A stretch of 64,000 bases of DNA from Saussurea involucrata (taxonomy: Eukaryota; Streptophyta; Magnoliopsida; Asterales; Asteraceae): positions 151,889,429 to 151,953,428 of the forward strand of contig CM066314.1 of assembly GCA_033807775.1 (NCBI GenBank). The letters are read 5' to 3'. How positions within the stretch are numbered: position 1 is the stretch's first letter; every line of letters starts with the position of its first letter. The translations under genes were made by a program, and so were the position numbers. Shown one piece after another: positions 1 through 11,464 of the stretch. The notes under the pieces are model-generated. The model saw only the letters and a program-made list of their open reading frames with translations. It was not told where the DNA came from and did not search any database.

Positions 1-797
1 TATCAGTTAAGTTTTCGAAAAGAATCTTGTTAACTTAACTTAACAAAATAAAAAAATAAATAATAATAGACACGAAATTGTTAAAGTCCTTTATCTGCTA
101 GATTTGAACCATTTTCTCTTTATATATCTTCGAACCTTGTTTTCTCCTAAACGGCACTTTTGGAAAGTAAATTTTGAAGATTTGACATTTTCCCACATGT
201 ACCTCTCTAAAGACTCGCTACTATGAGGCAACCCGTAGAGTAATAAACCAGAGTCGATAACTATCACTCAATGGACCGAACATTCTGGGACAAGTTGTAT
301 TCGTCTAGCCCCTTTTTGACATTTTGGGACGATCGATGCCCATTTAGCCTCCATTGAAAGGATTATGTTGGAGTACCAAACGATCGCTACTATGAGGCAA
401 CCCGTAGAGTAATATACCATGTTTTTTTGTTAACTGTGCTTATCCGAATCAACTTACACGCAACTCGACTAATCACATGGGTCCTGGAGAAGAGTCAAAA
501 AAATCTAGTAGTCATGTAGGACTCGAACAGTAACCCTTGCACAAAATGCCTAAAACCCAAATTTTATTACCGTTTAACCTAACCCACAAAGTTAAACTTA
601 TACTATTCGAAACTTCGCAAAAACATCAACAAAAATAATAAATTTTGGTTGGGAATATTGTAATTTGCTCATGTTTGCCTTTAACAAAGTGGTCTATTTC
701 CCTAAGTGGATTTATCTTCTTTCCTTTTCCATTATTCTTGTTTTTATATCCCAAAAAGATAGCCACTTTTTATTCCACTTCTTCGTTATTATTATTG
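1..797. other. AT-rich flank, no gene seen
   Basis: No convincing coding sequence; the short open frames here are low-complexity. The one visible structure is a 31-bp direct repeat (215-245 and 384-414, beginning TCGCTACTATGAGGC) about 170 bp apart. I cannot assign the stretch to a known element. Confidence 0.6.
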
Positions 798-988
798 TAT
801 TCAAACCTTGTTTTGTCACGTTTTATGTTCAAGTTTTCAATTAATATGTCATAATGTTATCTAACTTTTATTCAAACCCTTTTTTCATCACGTTTTATGT
901 TCAAGTTTTCAAATAATATGTCATAATGTTGTCTAACTTTTATTCAAACCCTTTTTTCATCATGCTTTATGTTCACCTTTTCAATCAA
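798..988. repeat. 71-72 bp tandem repeat, about 2.7 copies
   Basis: Units begin TATTCAAAC at 798, 869 and 941. They share a TCACGTTTTATGTTCAAG block and a TATGTCATAATGTT block. The last unit is cut short by the copia insertion whose TSD is at 986-990. Confidence 0.8.
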
Positions 989-990
989 TC

Positions 991-1607
991 TGTTGGTGAT
1001 TTTAGTGAAATCGTCGGTTCTTTTTATGTAATTGGATTCACAAAGATAATAATGGGGTTGGTAGCTAAGCTATAACACGAGTTAGGAGGTGTGGAGTGCA
1101 CACTCGTGTAAGCTAACTAGAACCCGGGATTGTTGGACGGTTAAGATTGGCGAGTTACAAAGAGGTTTTATGAATTGGGCGTCGGGGCCAGTGCTGGCGC
1201 CAGTTGACTGGTGCCGTGACTGGCGCCAGGCTCTGGAATGTTTGTCGGCGCTGATGCTGGCGCCAGTTGGCTGGCGCGGAGACTGGCGCCAGCGTCTGGA
1301 ATGTTTCCTTCTCTTTTGTAACTGCCGACATTAAATCCACAATGAATCTCATTTAATGAGATATTATTATCAGTATCAATATGGGTCGGTTACGATTCTC
1401 AAAGGTGTTTAAATAGGGATCGATTTCTGCCTAAATCGATACACTGAAAACTGAGAACATAGATTATCCTCGAGTGAATTTCGTGATACCCGGGCAGAAT
1501 AGGGTCAAAATATCACTTACGGAAGGCGAGCTCTCACGCGATCTCATGTTTTGTATCCAAGTTCTAATCACTCTTCTTTCCCAAGATTTTCTGCAATTTC
1601 CCCAACA
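991..1607 (+). repeat. 5' LTR of Tork-like copia (617 bp)
   Basis: Begins TGTTGGTGATTTTAG and ends TTTCCCCAACA, matching the copy at 19154-19833. It carries two units of a 63-bp GC-rich repeat built on the palindrome CTGGCGCCAG (about 1195-1300), followed by a TTAAATAG TATA-like box near 1408. This places the GC-rich repeats in the upstream promoter part of the LTR. Confidence 0.93.
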
Positions 1608-1639
1608 ATCGTAAGTGATATTTGTTCATCGTAAGAGAG

Positions 1640-4600
1640 ATGGCGAGTGATCAATCCGTGAGAGATATGACGACCAAGTTCACCAAACTTGAGAAGTTCG
1701 AAGGCGTTGATTTTCGAAGATGGCAGAAGAAGATGTACTTCTTGTTGACAACTTTGAAGGTGGTGTACGTGCTAAGCACCCCGATACCGGAAGTGATGGA
1801 AAACGAGACGTTGGAGATGACCCGGCGTCGCGGCAAATGGGAGAACGACGACTACATCTGTCGTGGCCACGTTTTAAACGGTATGTGTGACTCCCTCTTT
1901 GATATTTATCAAAATGTTGAATCTGCCAAAGAGCTATGGGACTCTCTTGAGTCCAAATACATGGCGGAGGATGCTTCTAGTAAGAAGTTCCTCGTTAGTA
2001 ATTTTAACAATTACAAGATGGTGGACTCAAGGCCTGTGATGGAGCAATATAATGAGCTCCTTCGCATTCTCGGCCAATATGCTCAACATAATATGAAGAT
2101 GGACGAATCCATCTATGTATCGAGCATTATTGATAAATTGCCCCCTCTTGGAAAGACCTCAAACATATGTTGAAACACAAGAAGGAAGAGTTGTCCCTTG
2201 TGCAACTCGGTAGTCACTTGCGCACAGAGGAATCTCTTCGGGCGCAAGAGGCTGAGAAACCTAAAATGAAAGAGGTTTCTGCACCTTCGGTGAACATGGT
2301 GGAAGAGGGAAAATCCAACAATTTCAAGGGAAAACGGAAGTTCAATGAATCCAAGAAAGGGCCCAATAAAAAGGTTAAATTAACCTGTTGGACCTGTGGG
2401 ATGACCGGCCATCTCAAGCGGGATTGTCGGGTTGTCAATAATAAGAATGGAGCAAGCACAAGTGGTGGTGGGCAAGGATCCAAGGATCAAAACCCACGGC
2501 AAGGTCAGTTTCTTGACTTTGGTTCTAATTCGAATTTGAATTATGTACCACTAATATCCGAATCATTTTACGTGCAGGATGATGATGTAGCTTGGTGGAT
2601 CGACTCGGGTGCTACGAGTCATGTGTGCAACGATTGCCGTTGGTTCACCTCTTTGGAACCGGTTGAAGACGGATCCATGCTACACATGGGGGACGAGTCG
2701 AGTGCTGTCATTCTTGGACGTGGCTTAGTTAGGCTAGAGTTTAGTTCTGGCAAAATAATTGATCTTTTAGACGTTTTGTTTGTACCAGAAATTCGAAAGA
2801 ATTTGGTTTCCGGTAGTATCTTGAATAAGTTAGGATATAGGCAAGTTTATGAGTCCGACAAGTTTATCTTGTCAAAAGGTGGCTCTTTTGTAGGATTCGG
2901 TTATATGTTGAATAATATGTTTATGTTAAATTTGAATAAAAAGAATTTTGTTTCAAATTCTGTTTTTGTTGCAAATGGAAATTGTGTTGATTCTAATTTA
3001 TGGCATGCAAGGAGTGGTCATGTCAATTTTAAACGGATGGTTGAAATGTCAAAAGACGGTCTTATTCCGGCTTTTGATATTAAAACCGGAAAATGTAAAA
3101 CTTGCATGTTAACAAAGATCACTAGGCAACCTTTTCCTAACGTGAAAAGGGTTTCGTCGGTGCTTGAGTTAATTCATAGTGATCTTTGTGATTTGCATTC
3201 AACTCCGTCTTTTGGTAATAAAAAGTATGTTGTCACTTTTATTGACGACGCTTCACGGTTTTGCTATGTATTTTTGTTACATTCAAAAGATGAAGCGTTG
3301 GACAAATTTAAAATTTATAAAACGGAGGTTGAATTACAAATGAATTGCTTTATAAAGTGTTTACGCACCGATCGTGGTGGGGAGTATTACGACCCCATGT
3401 TTTTCCAATCCGTAGGAATCATTCATGAGACTACGGCGCCTTATACACCACAACAAAATAGTGTAGCGGAACGGAAAAATAGAGTTCTCAAAGAAATGGT
3501 GAACTCTATGTTATCCTACTCGGGATTGAGTGATGGATTTTGGGGTGAAGCCATGCTAACGGCTTGTTACTTGCTGAATCAAGTTCCCAATAAAAGGAAC
3601 ATGATTACCCCGTATGAACTTTGGTTCAAGAAAAGGCCTAACTTGAGTTATATTCGAGTTTGGGGTTGTCGGGCGGTTGTTCGACTACCCGAACCCAAAA
3701 GGAAGACTTTGGGTGAGAAAGGTATTGATTGCATCTTTGTTGGATATGCCGAGCATTCCAAAGCCTATAGGTTCTATATTATTGAACCTAATGATTCTAT
3801 AGCGGTTCACACCGTTATAGAATCGAGAGATGCATTATTTGATGAGACTAGATTCTCTTCAATACCTAGGCCGAAGGACATAGTTCCAAGTACTAGTGGA
3901 ACTAGCGAGGTTGAAGAACAAGTAATGGTTCCAACCGAATCTCTGATGCTTCGAAGGAGAAAAAGAGGAAGGATTGAAAAATCCTTTGGTCCCGATTTCC
4001 AAGTATACTTGGTAGAGGGATCAAGAGATGAGATTGGATCTCAATTCCTCTACTGTTATAGTATTGAGGAGGATCCAAAATCATTTGATGAGGCTATGAA
4101 GTCTCAAGATGTTGCTTTCTGGAAAGAAGCAATAAATGATGAGATGGACTCCATCATGGGAAATAATACTTGGGTATTATCGGACTTGCCATCGGGTTGT
4201 AAACCTTTGGGATGCAAGTGGATCTTCAAAAGGAAGATGAAAGCGAATGGATCAATCGACAAGTTCAAATCTCGATTAGTAATCCAAGGCTTTAGGCAAC
4301 GGGAAGGCATCGATTATTTTGATACTTATACCCCGGTAGCAAGGATCTCCACGATTAGATTGTTGATAGCCTTAGGTGCTATCCACAATTTAGTGATTCA
4401 CCAAATGGATGTCAAAACGGCATTCTTGAATGGTGACTTGGAGGAGGAAGTTTACATGAAACAACCGGAAGGTTTTGTTATGCCCGAGATGGAGCATAAG
4501 GTGTGTAAACTTGTAAAATCATTGTATGGACTAAAACAAGCACCCAAACAATGGCATCAAAATTTTGATGAGGTTATCTTGTCCAACGGTTTTATGATAA

Positions 4601-5190
4601 ACCAAGCGGACAAGTGTGTATATAGCAAATTTGACACATCCGGTAACGGTGTAATCATTTGCTTATACGTTGACGACATGTTGATCTTTAGCACCGACCA
4701 AAATCAATTTGGGAAAACCAAAGAGTTTTTGTCGTTGAGTTTCTCCATGAAAGATATGGGAGAGGCGGAGGTGATCCTTGGAATAAGGATCAAGCGTGAG
4801 AACAAAGGGATTGCAATTACGCAATCTCATTACATTGATAAAGTATTAAAGAAATTTAATTGCTTTGATTGTTCTCCGGTGAGTACTCCATGGGATCCGA
4901 GTGTGAAACTTATGCCCAACTCGGGTGAAGCGGTGTCACAACTCGAGTACTCAAAGGCTATTGGATGCTTGATGTATGCCATGACAAGCACTAGGCCGGA
5001 TATCTCTTTTGCCATAGGAAAGTTGAGTAGGTTTACTAGTAATCATAGTATTCATCATTGGCAAGCGATAAGACGAGTATTCAAATACTTGAAGAAAACC
5101 ATTGATTATGGTTTGTCATATGTCGGGTTTCCTTCGATATTGGAGGGATATTCGGATGCAAGTTGGATTACCAACTTAGAAGATCACTCT
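1640..5190 (+). pseudogene. Tork-like copia gag-pol, part 1 (gag to start of RNase H)
   Basis: Translation starts at MASDQSV (1640). Gag residues 1-170 are of the UBN2 type. Around 2141-2150 one base appears to be missing, so the gag frame ends at 2173 while the remainder continues in another frame from about 2150. That second frame contains a CCHC knuckle (CWTCGMTGHLKRDC), protease DSGATSHVC, the GAG-pre-integrase HHCC region, the integrase core (PQQNSVAERKNR) and RT with YVDDMLIFS. It then reaches YSDASW of RNase H, where SIRE-1 inserts at 5191. Apart from the frameshift and the insertion I see no internal stop. This is a dead copy of a once complete polyprotein. Confidence 0.9.
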
Positions 5191-6157
5191 TGTTGGTCCC
5201 GAAAGGCTTAAACAAGTTTGTAGAAGGGGGGGGGGGGGGGTTGAATACAAACACACTATTTTACTTTTCTAAATTGTTTATTGATAAATCATTAACAATT
5301 TACAGCTTGTTGCGGAAACAAGATTAAGGATAAACCTAAATCTAAACAAGTTGGAACACTAAGGTTTTCTTGCACTAAGAAAGATAAGGAGATTACTAAT
5401 AAAATCCTATCTTGAGAGATTTGAACTTGTCCAGAGTTAGCAAGTTACTTCAAATGAAGTGAGTTCATCTCTTTATATACTGCATGCATTTAATGCAATT
5501 CTGTATACACTTTACACGTGTCATCAGCGGATTGGTTGCATGTCATTGACCTTTGTTGACAACCTTAGTAGCCGCATGAATGAACAGTGTAGTATCAGAG
5601 TGGTTGTACGATTTCAGATTTTCGGAGGTTCTTTTCTGACATTTCGTACGGTGGCGTGCAAGGGAGGTTAAGACAAAAGTACTTTGTACGGAGGACTTCA
5701 TGATCAGCTTTCGTTGATTCAGCGATTATCATTTACTATTCAGCAGATGATAAAGTTCAGCGATAGCTGAAGTCTTGTACTTGATACTTCACGTTGAGTG
5801 GACAAATCTGAGTCTTCGCTGATCCGCATCAGTTCATTAGGAGACTTGTCGCTGGTTCTTGAGCTTGATCTTCGACTTCAGCGTAGAACCTTTGTTGACG
5901 TGAATCTTGTCTTCAGGGATCATAAGTAAACAACTAACTTATCAGCGATCACCATAAGGACTGAACAGACTCAGCGATATGGTGAACAGTGTTCGCTGAA
6001 TGTTTAATCTAAAAGTGCGAGAGTTCCTATCAGCAGTACTGTAAGATCTTAGTACTTATCAGCGATAGTGAAACTCTGATACATATTGTTTACTTACAAT
6101 TTTCACTAAGTATTTAAGATAGGGTCATTATCAAATCACTGAGGGTTTGGATCAACA
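5191..6157 (-). repeat. 3' LTR of SIRE-1 (967 bp)
   Basis: TG...CA ends, G(15) tract at 5226-5240, and a TATATAAA box on the minus strand near 5469. It holds about ten TCAGCG/CGCTGA motif copies. Apart from the G-tract length it matches 17245-18213 by eye. Confidence 0.95.
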
Positions 6158-6172
6158 ATCTCCCCCTATTTG
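6158..6172 (-). other. polypurine tract of SIRE-1
   Basis: The minus strand reads CAAATAGGGGGAGAT immediately before the 3' LTR, the expected plus-strand priming site. Confidence 0.85.
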
Positions 6173-6425
6173 ATTATGACATAGCAACAGAGAAAATTGC
6201 TATTTAATGAAAACATAAGGATAAAAAGAACTCATAAAATATTTGTCCCTTTTACTGTTTTCTGGGATCTTTTCAGTACTGATGGAGTAAAGTACATTCG
6301 CTGAAATCTTTCTTTAAATCTTTGAATCAGGTTACAATATGAATAAGAAAGATTACAAGTACAAGCGAAATAAATTACAAGTACTGAAGGATGACTGATA
6401 CAATAGAGAAAAATGGTGATTGTTG

Positions 6426-9400
6426 TCAGCCTTCAAAGGGTTCTTCCTTAATGAGAAGTTCATCAAGGGTTGTCTTTTCAGTTGGAATCATCCAGTCAGG
6501 AACCTTTTCTCCTTTATTCTTTAGCTTCAGAGCAGCTTCAAAAATCAAGGGTTTTAGGTGTCGTGCCTGAATGTCTTTTCTGAAGTCGCACCAGTAGATG
6601 AGATCTTTGAGCTGTTCGATTGGAGTGATTGGAAGCTCAGCGATCCGTTGAAAGCATTTACGTCCGTCGTAGTCAAGAAAGAATATTCCATAAGGATTAC
6701 TGATGACTTTACCAGGGACGAAAAGTTCACATGGTGGCAAAGAGACGTCAAGGGCAGATAGATCAGGATCAGGACCAAGTACTTCAGCGCGAGAGAAACC
6801 AATTCCAGTTTCATTTCGTATGACAGGACCTGAGTTTGAATCTTGACGTTTCTTCCTTGGAGAGTCCTTTTTTCTTTTCGGCTTTAGATCAGGAACAGGA
6901 GGAATATCCACACAAGAAGATATCAAATCGATCTGTCTGTTTATCAGCTTTTCGAAATGATCCTTGTACTTAGATTTTGATGGTTGGATAGCTAACCTCA
7001 TCTCCAGCCATTCAGAGAGACCATACCTTTTTACAGTGTCAGCACGAAAGGTTTCAGATGAGTCATCTTCTCTGAACAGTTTGATGTCAACAATAGGTAC
7101 TCCGATGGAGGTTCTTCCAGAGATGAATACCTTGTTGATCTTCGCTGGACGATATCTGAAGTGGATTTTCTCTTTACACCAGATCAGGGTGGTCTGAGAA
7201 ACTTCAGCTTTCTTTTCCACGATCTTCTGGGCTTGTTCCCAAAGCTTTCGTTGGATTTGAATGGGAATACGCTTCAGCTTGGGGTCTTTGACAGATTCTT
7301 GAGTGAGCTTGATGGCGTATTCTCTGTCTTTATCTTCAGCTTCTTTCCTTTCAGCGATGAGGCGTTCAGTTCTGAGATGATCCTGGTATTCAGCTTTTGA
7401 AATTCTGAACTTAGGAGGAACTGAAGGTAGTTGATCGCGCCTTAGGATGATTCGCTGATCCTCGAATCGCTTTATCATTTCTTCTCTCCTCTTTTGATCT
7501 TCTTCACTCAGCCTTTGAGGAACTGAGGAAGGTCTGTTTCTGTGCGAGAGAGGTTGTTCTTCTGGTTCATCAGTCTCAGAGATTAAATCTAAGACTGGGA
7601 TTATGTCTTCAGCGGTAGCTGGAATTATTTGTGAAGTCGCAACAGAAGATCTTTCAGCGATATCCTCAAACAGGGGAGAGGACTAGCTGAAAAGCAGCGA
7701 TCTTACAGATAAGAATTGGGTAGAAGAACTTGGGTAGAAAAGATAGAAAAACAATGTGGATGTGTATGGTGTTTGTGGAATGGATAACTGATTTTTCAGA
7801 GATGATCAGGGAAGGAAAAATAAGTTTAGTGTACCTGACAAATCGGCTTTGCAAGTAGGATCGCCAGATTATCATCTTCAGCGATGCCTTTGTCTTTGCT
7901 TTTCTCAGCGCCAGAGGCTGAGTGCTTTGTCTTTGTCTTCTCCCCTGAAGGTTCTTTTATTGAAATACCTTTAAGAGCTTTGGTTCGAGGAGCAGGTTTG
8001 ACAACAAAGAAATCATCGTCATCTTCATCATCATCATCATCGTTCCTTGGAGAGGAGGATGGTTCAGCTTCAGGGATGTCGAAGTCTTCGTCTTCTTCTG
8101 CTTCGGATTCCTCAGCATCTTCTTCGAGTTGCTCCCCCTCAGATACAGAGGCGAGGTTCTCGGTTCCCTCAGGGTTTTCATCTCCCTGAGGTCCAGTAAT
8201 CCGATCTTCATTACCCTCTCCCCTGATAGATTCATCATGGGAAAGGTCTTCAGCGCTCTTATTTTGATCTTCAGCGCTCTTCTCCTGTTCAGCGCTCTTC
8301 TCCCCCTCTTTCTCATGATGGGCGGGGGAGGAATGGGTAGATTCAGCATTGGTGTTGTCTCTGTCTTCTGGGCCAGAGACTTTCACACAATCTTCAAGCT
8401 TAGCTATTCTGTCTTCTAGGCCAGAAATAGCAGGCGTGATTTTCTTCAGCTCTTGGCGATCCTCTGCGGTGAATGAGTCCAAAACAGGTGCAGGGGCTGG
8501 AGCAGGAGCTGGATTATTTGCCTTGTTCACCAGCGTCTCGATCATTGTCTTGACAGAACTAAGATCGGTCTTCACTGAGCCCAAGTCGGTCTTGACCACT
8601 GACATATCACCTTCGAGTGTACCAACCGATTTCTTCAGCGTTGTAACCTCGCTGGAGATGGTGGAAACTGATGATTTGAGGTTGGTGTAGTCAGTGTAGA
8701 TGTCGGAGAGCACTTTGGCAAAGTCGGCGAGAGTTTTATCAAGGTCTTTGATGTCATCAGAGGAGGCCTTCTTTTCCACCACAGTAGTCAGCTTCGTCAG
8801 ATTCTCTCCAGCGTTTGTTACAGCTGTAGAGTTATTTGATAGACCGGTGGTGAGATCCGTAAGTTTCATCTCCATAGACTTCAGAGACTGGTTGATGTCT
8901 CCCAAAAAAGGACCTGTAACATATAAGTACTTGTGAACAAAGGAAAGCTCAGAAGTTTCAGGTTTAGTTACAGTGTTTAAGGTGGGATCTGTACCTGCAG
9001 GAGCGTTGACGAACTCATCAAAGTTTCGAGTCCCTCCATAGTGTTCCATATCTCCCTCAAAGGTTCCGTGAGGGATGGAGATCTCTGCAGGTCCTTTCTT
9101 CGTCATTCGCTGAGAAGCTTCAACGGCTTCTTGAATGATGGCATCTCCAGTTTTGACTGGAGGAGTGTCCAAAGAAGTAGAGGGAGGAGCGAAGGATAAG
9201 AATTGGGGTTGGGTTTCAAGTTCAGCGTTGGATTCGCTGAGAAGTACTTCATCAGTCTTTTGAGAGACTGGCGAAGGTTGGGTAGATTCCAAAGTTCTAA
9301 CCTCAGCGTTTAGGGACGCTGAAGTAGGTTTAGAAGGGATAGCTTGAATTGGTGTGGCAGAGCGTACCACGGAACTTTCCTTCAGCTCTTCAGAATGAGC

Positions 9401-10483
9401 TGAGGAGTCTTCAGCATGCAATTGCTGGGGTTGCTCCTTGGTTTTCTTGATCCTTTTGGAATCAAGATGGGTAAGAGATTGTTTCCTTTTCTTAGAAGGA
9501 ATGGATTTTGTGGCCGGGGTATCAGCGATGGGTATTGTCGCTGAAGGAGCCACAGAAAGCGGAGAATTTAGAAGAGTGAGAAGAGTAGAGAGACGTACCT
9601 CGTTGGCGACAGGCTTGAAGTCGAGAACTTTAGGGCCAATCTGAGAGAGTTTCAGATCACCCTCTTCAGGATAGCTGTCCTTCAGGCCATATTGAAAGAT
9701 GGCGCTGATGAATCGCGGGTAAGGAACCCATGCTGGTCGGTCAGCGGCAGAATCAACACGTTGAATGAGGTCTTCATAGATGATGGAGGCCCAGTCAATG
9801 TTGAGACCTTTCAGCAGTGCGTAACCCATGGCCTGCTGAGGTTGAGCGGCTTGATCAGAAGATCCGGATTTCGCTGTCATGCAGCTGATCAGGTGAGCGA
9901 AGATGAAGTTCATCTCGCTGGGCATCTTGGATTTCTTTATCAGCGTCAGCTTCTCCTCAGGTAGCTTGTCTCTTCCAGTCTCCCAGATGTAACCCATCGC
10001 ATCAAGGAAAGCAATGATTTCTTCCCTGTCAGCGTGCTTCTTGTGGTCAGGAAATGGAATGAAAGGATTTTCTGAGGTAGCGTTAGGGAATTTCAGAGCT
10101 TTGCGGATTATTGCGGGGGTTATCTTGATGGTGCCATACTCAGTATCGCTGAGTATGCAGTCGATGGTTTTAGATGGATCTTTGGCTGAGGGTAGGTTGG
10201 TGTGTCTGGCAGAGTACCAGAATTGGGATAATAGACGCTGACTGGCAGGAGGTGTGATTGTCAGTGCTGTGTAGATGGGGCTATTCTTCAAAAAAATTAC
10301 AGCGTCGTCTAGATGGGATACCTGCTTCCGAGGAGGTAACTCGAGAAGCGCTGAAAGGTTGTTTGCCTTTGTCCAGTCTAGTTGATCCAGCTCAAACTTA
10401 ACCTGAGGAGCTTTAGTGATTTCCAGTTCCTCAGAATCAGTGGAGATGGACTCAGCGGTAACATTCAGCTTTGAAGTTGCCAT
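6426..10483 (-). CDS. SIRE-1 accessory ('env-like') protein gene, two coding exons
   Basis: The first exon starts at 10483 and encodes about 883 residues. Its frame runs into a stop soon after 7835, but a GT-AG intron (7683-7834, donor CAG/GTAC, acceptor CTAG/TCC) joins it in phase 0 to an open frame ending at 6426, giving roughly 1300 residues. Residues 60-275 form a domain with landmarks FLKNSPIYTALT (64-75), QFW (87-89), MGY (163-165) and YPRF (255-258), shared with SIRE-2. A long coiled coil follows (about 540-660), then an acidic tract with DDDDDEDDDD. The C-terminal exon is basic and contains IFFLDYDGRKCFQRI. I see no signal peptide or membrane helix, so an envelope role is unsupported. 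Function unknown. The intron is inferred from sequence only. Confidence 0.75.
7683..7834 (-). other. predicted coding intron of SIRE-1 accessory gene
   Basis: On the minus strand the donor is TTTGTCAG/GTACAC and the acceptor TTTTCAGCTAG/TCCTC, 152 bp. Splicing at TAG keeps phase 0 and avoids the TAG and TGA stops met with the CAG acceptor four bases earlier. Inference until RNA is seen. Confidence 0.55.
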
Positions 10484-10487
10484 TTCA

Positions 10488-10871
10488 CTGTATTATCAGT
10501 TCAACCAAAGATGTTAACAAATAAGAAATATCTTAATGTGGAAAGAAAATTTCCATTAAGATTTCTCGAATTTTGTCCATTTCATTCAGACAAAAAAGTC
10601 TTAATGAAGATTAGGGTTTTTCTTGTTTTTAAAAAACGAATATAACACCTATAAGCCTTGTATTCCAGTTTTAAAAAAAATGGATACGAAAGAAGAACAA
10701 GTTTAAGATTTTAGATTTAAAACTTGAAGAACAACCATGAAATGGTTGTGTTTATAAAACCATGAAAGAAAATGATTTTATTTTTGAGTTCTTTTGTTTG
10801 ATCTTGTGTAAAACAATGATAAGATCGAAAACAAGTTATTTGCATTTGATAATAGATAAGAACATATTAAC
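10488..10871 (-). other. predicted 5' UTR intron of SIRE-1 accessory gene
   Basis: The minus strand has CTCAAG/GTTAATATG as donor and GATAATACAG/TGAA as acceptor, ending five bases before the ATG at 10483. The length is 384 bp, AT-rich like plant introns. It would place a leader exon between about 10970 and 10872. Confidence 0.45.
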
Positions 10872-10994
10872 CTTGAGTTTGATGAAGAAGATGATGAACA
10901 GTTCTTGAAGATTGAGAGCACAAAATGCAACAGTGTTCTTTTCTTGCGGAGAAAGATTGACTCGCATAAAAGACAAATATAAACTTTGAGAGAG

Positions 10995-11002
10995 TTTATA
11001 TA
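10995..11002 (-). promoter_or_regulatory. candidate internal TATA box for SIRE-1 accessory gene
   Basis: The minus strand reads TTCCTATATAAACTCTCTC within the 980-bp non-coding spacer between pol (ends 11465) and the accessory ATG (10483). The CT-rich surroundings and downstream leader resemble a plant core promoter. Confidence 0.5.
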
Positions 11003-11464
11003 GGAAGAGAGTAGAGAGAGAAAAACTTGAGCGGGAAAGTTTTTCATCATGACACGGACACGTGTTTGCATTTGATTGGATAGACAACGAAACGTGCAAA
11101 CGTGTGTCAGAAAAAGAGACGTGCCTGGTGTTATCCGTTGCAATGACGTCACAACTGTCCTTTCACATTCTTTCGTTGTCTCTGAGGTTTTGAAAGAAAA
11201 ATTCAGGGACTCTTTGGAAAATATGAAGCACTGAATAGAAATATCAGTGAGGGTTTTAAGAAATTTCAAAATATTATTCAGCGATGAAAGAATTTGAAAT
11301 CTTGCATTTTCATGCGTTTTGTCAGAGAAAACATACCTTGATATCAGTTTAACCCAATTTATTCAGAGAGAAGATGATGAAATGGATTGTACAAGTTTAT
11401 TTTATCCAGAGCCTATACAAGAATGTATAAACGTATTGCTGATTAAATGTGAACCGCTGAAGAT

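Noticed and set aside
1155..1352. Minus-strand frame with APVSAPANWRQH repeats (and a longer copy at 19318-19578)
   Set aside because: Produced by the 63-bp LTR tandem repeat; unit number differs between LTRs, as expected for non-coding repeats.
5459..5671. 70-codon open frame, repeated identically at 17515-17727
   Set aside because: It is LTR sequence of SIRE-1 on the non-coding strand; identity simply reflects the two LTRs.
7884..8936. Series of plus-strand frames opposite the SIRE-1 accessory gene
   Set aside because: Low-complexity shadows of the minus-strand coding sequence (Ser/Val-rich), with no independent support.
6426..10483. Retroviral-type envelope glycoprotein
   Set aside because: No signal peptide, transmembrane helix or fusion-type features visible; acidic and coiled-coil content argues for an intracellular protein.
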